Assembly (NCBI GenBank): GCA_027356675.1
Contig: DAHVXO010000141.1
Location: 1 to 7,014, forward strand
Length of the DNA: 7,014 nt
Reading direction: 5' to 3'
Source of the DNA: Symbiobacteriaceae bacterium
GTDB taxonomy: Bacteria; Bacillota_E; Symbiobacteriia; Symbiobacteriales; Symbiobacteriaceae
Part shown: positions 6,086 to 7,014 of the stretch, one piece after another
Position numbering within the stretch: the first letter of the stretch is position 1
How the letters are laid out: every line of letters begins with the position of its first letter
Made by a program: the position numbers and the translations under genes
The notes under the pieces: generated by a model
Databases searched by the model: none
What the model saw: only the letters and a program-made list of their open reading frames with translations
What the model was told of the DNA's origin: nothing

Positions 6086-7014
6086 ACTTCTTGTCGGACT
6101 GACCGCCCTGACCCTTGCCGATGTTCTCCCGCATGGAAGTATCGGCCTGGACGTTCTGCATGTTGATGTAATCCATGACCCCAAACCGGCCTTCACGCAG
6201 GGCAGCGGCAACTGCCAGCGGCACCTCGGCCTCAGAGGCGACCACCTTGGCCCGCATCCGCTGGGTCTCCGCCTTCATCTCCTGCTCCTCGGCCACGGCC
6301 ATGGCCCGGCGCTCCTCGGCCTTGGCCTGCGCCATACGCTTCTCGGCCTCGGCCTGGTCTGCCCGCAGCCGTGCGCCGATGTTCGTGCCCACGTCCACGT
6401 CGGCAATATCGATCGAGACGATCTCGTACGCCGTGCCGGCGTCCAGACCCTTGGCCAGCACCGTTCGGGAGATCCGGTCCGGGTTCTCCAGCACTTCCTT
6501 GTGGCTCACGGCCGAGCCAATCGTCGTGACGATACCCTCGCCGACACGGGCGATGACCGTCTCCTCACCGGCGCCGCCGACCAGCCGGCCGATGTCCGCC
6601 CGCACCGTGACCCGGGCCTTAGCCCTCAGCTCAATGCCGTCCTGCGCCACGCCTGCCACGATCGGCGTCTCGATGACCTTTGGGCTGACCGACATCTGCA
6701 CGGCCTGGAGCACATCGCGCCCTGCCAGATCAATGGCCGACGCCCGTTCGAACTGCAGCTCGATGCCGGCCCGGTGCGCCGCAATCATGGCGTTGACCAC
6801 CCGGTCCACGTTGCCACCCGCCAGGTAGTGGGCCTCCAGCCGGTCGAGACCAGGTTCCAACCCCGCCTTCTCCGCTTTGATCAGGGCATTAACGATCCGG
6901 GCCGGGGGCACCCGCCGCAACCGCATGCCAACCAGGTAAAAGATTCCCACCTTCACGCCTGCCGCCGCCGCCGAGATCCAGAGGCCCAGGGGCACGAAGC
7001 TAAAGAAGACCGAA
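6084..7014 (-). CDS. floA: Flotillin-like protein FloA (partial, 5' end outside window)
   Basis: FloA is a bacterial flotillin: a membrane-anchored scaffold that assembles in functional membrane microdomains and affects membrane fluidity, secretion and signalling. The frame is open to the window edge; 309 residues are visible against about 331 in Bacillus FloA, so roughly 20 N-terminal residues (the first part of the membrane segment) are missing. A GTG at 6995 looks like a start but is an internal valine: the codons before it read S-V-F-F-S-F, matching the V-F-F-T-F-V-P stretch of Bacillus FloA. Visible in order (counting from the edge): membrane segment to about 30; the signature [16 protein letters not shown] at about 62-77; the body of the SPFH-like domain with L-V-G-G-A-G-E-E-T at about 144-152; an Ala/Glu-rich coiled coil at about 218-270; and the conserved G-V-M-D-Y near the C-terminus. 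It ends in TAG, 10 bases before the next gene. Confidence 0.97.
   Translation of the reverse strand, partial: SVFFSFVPLGLWISAAAAGVKVGIFYLVGMRLRRVPPARIVNALIKAEKAGLEPGLDRLEAHYLAGGNVDRVVNAMIAAHRAGIELQFERASAIDLAGRDVLQAVQMSVSPKVIETPIVAGVAQDGIELRAKARVTVRADIGRLVGGAGEETVIARVGEGIVTTIGSAVSHKEVLENPDRISRTVLAKGLDAGTAYEIVSIDIADVDVGTNIGARLRADQAEAEKRMAQAKAEERRAMAVAEEQEMKAETQRMRAKVVASEAEVPLAVAAALREGRFGVMDYINMQNVQADTSMRENIGKGQGGQSDKK

Noticed and set aside
6175..6828. 217-codon plus-strand open frame antisense to floA
   Set aside because: Ser/Ala/Thr/Arg-rich low-complexity translation opposite a clearly recognised FloA.
1..7014. Mobile element, CRISPR array, defence system or other novel multi-gene system
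   Set aside because: I saw no direct repeats, terminal inverted repeats, transposase or nuclease-type accessory genes; all recognised genes belong to a conserved chromosomal cluster with uniform orientation and composition.

Overview
This is a GC-rich window in which every supported gene lies on the minus strand and is read from high to low coordinates. Gene content and order match a conserved Firmicutes cluster: floA (flotillin-like), a small membrane protein, yqfC and yqfD (sporulation), phoH (P-loop ATPase), pgpH/yqfF (cyclic-di-AMP phosphodiesterase) and ybeY (rRNA endonuclease). High GC, YqfC/YqfD sporulation proteins, GTG and TTG start codons and strong GGAGG-type ribosome binding sites suggest a GC-rich, endospore-forming Firmicute. 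Symbiobacterium or a relative is my best guess; I recognise the type, not an exact strain.

Layout in the direction of transcription. (1) 7014-6084: floA, cut by the window edge and lacking about 20 N-terminal residues. (2) 6073-5480: a 197-residue single-pass, proline-rich membrane protein of unknown function, probably translationally coupled to floA. (3) 5479-5271: a 209-base gap holding a GC-rich hairpin that looks like a terminator, a plausible vegetative promoter, a sporulation-type -10-like element and an 8-codon upstream ORF. (4) 5270-3735: yqfC and yqfD, tightly spaced. (5) 3676-16: phoH, pgpH and ybeY. The ybeY start and its ribosome binding site are buried inside the 3' end of pgpH. 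(6) An ATGA overlap at the ybeY stop hints that another gene begins just before the window ends.

The genes form two functional blocks. FloA and its neighbour are membrane-organisation proteins. YqfC/YqfD belong to the mother-cell sporulation programme of Bacillus and relatives. PhoH, PgpH and YbeY are housekeeping functions (RNA-linked ATPase, second-messenger turnover, 16S rRNA 3'-end maturation and ribosome quality control). Their co-location is well known in Firmicutes, so the window is largely ordinary. The most unusual points are the uncharacterised FloA-linked protein and the extended PgpH tail that overlaps ybeY by 92 bases. I see no mobile element, CRISPR array, tRNA or rRNA.
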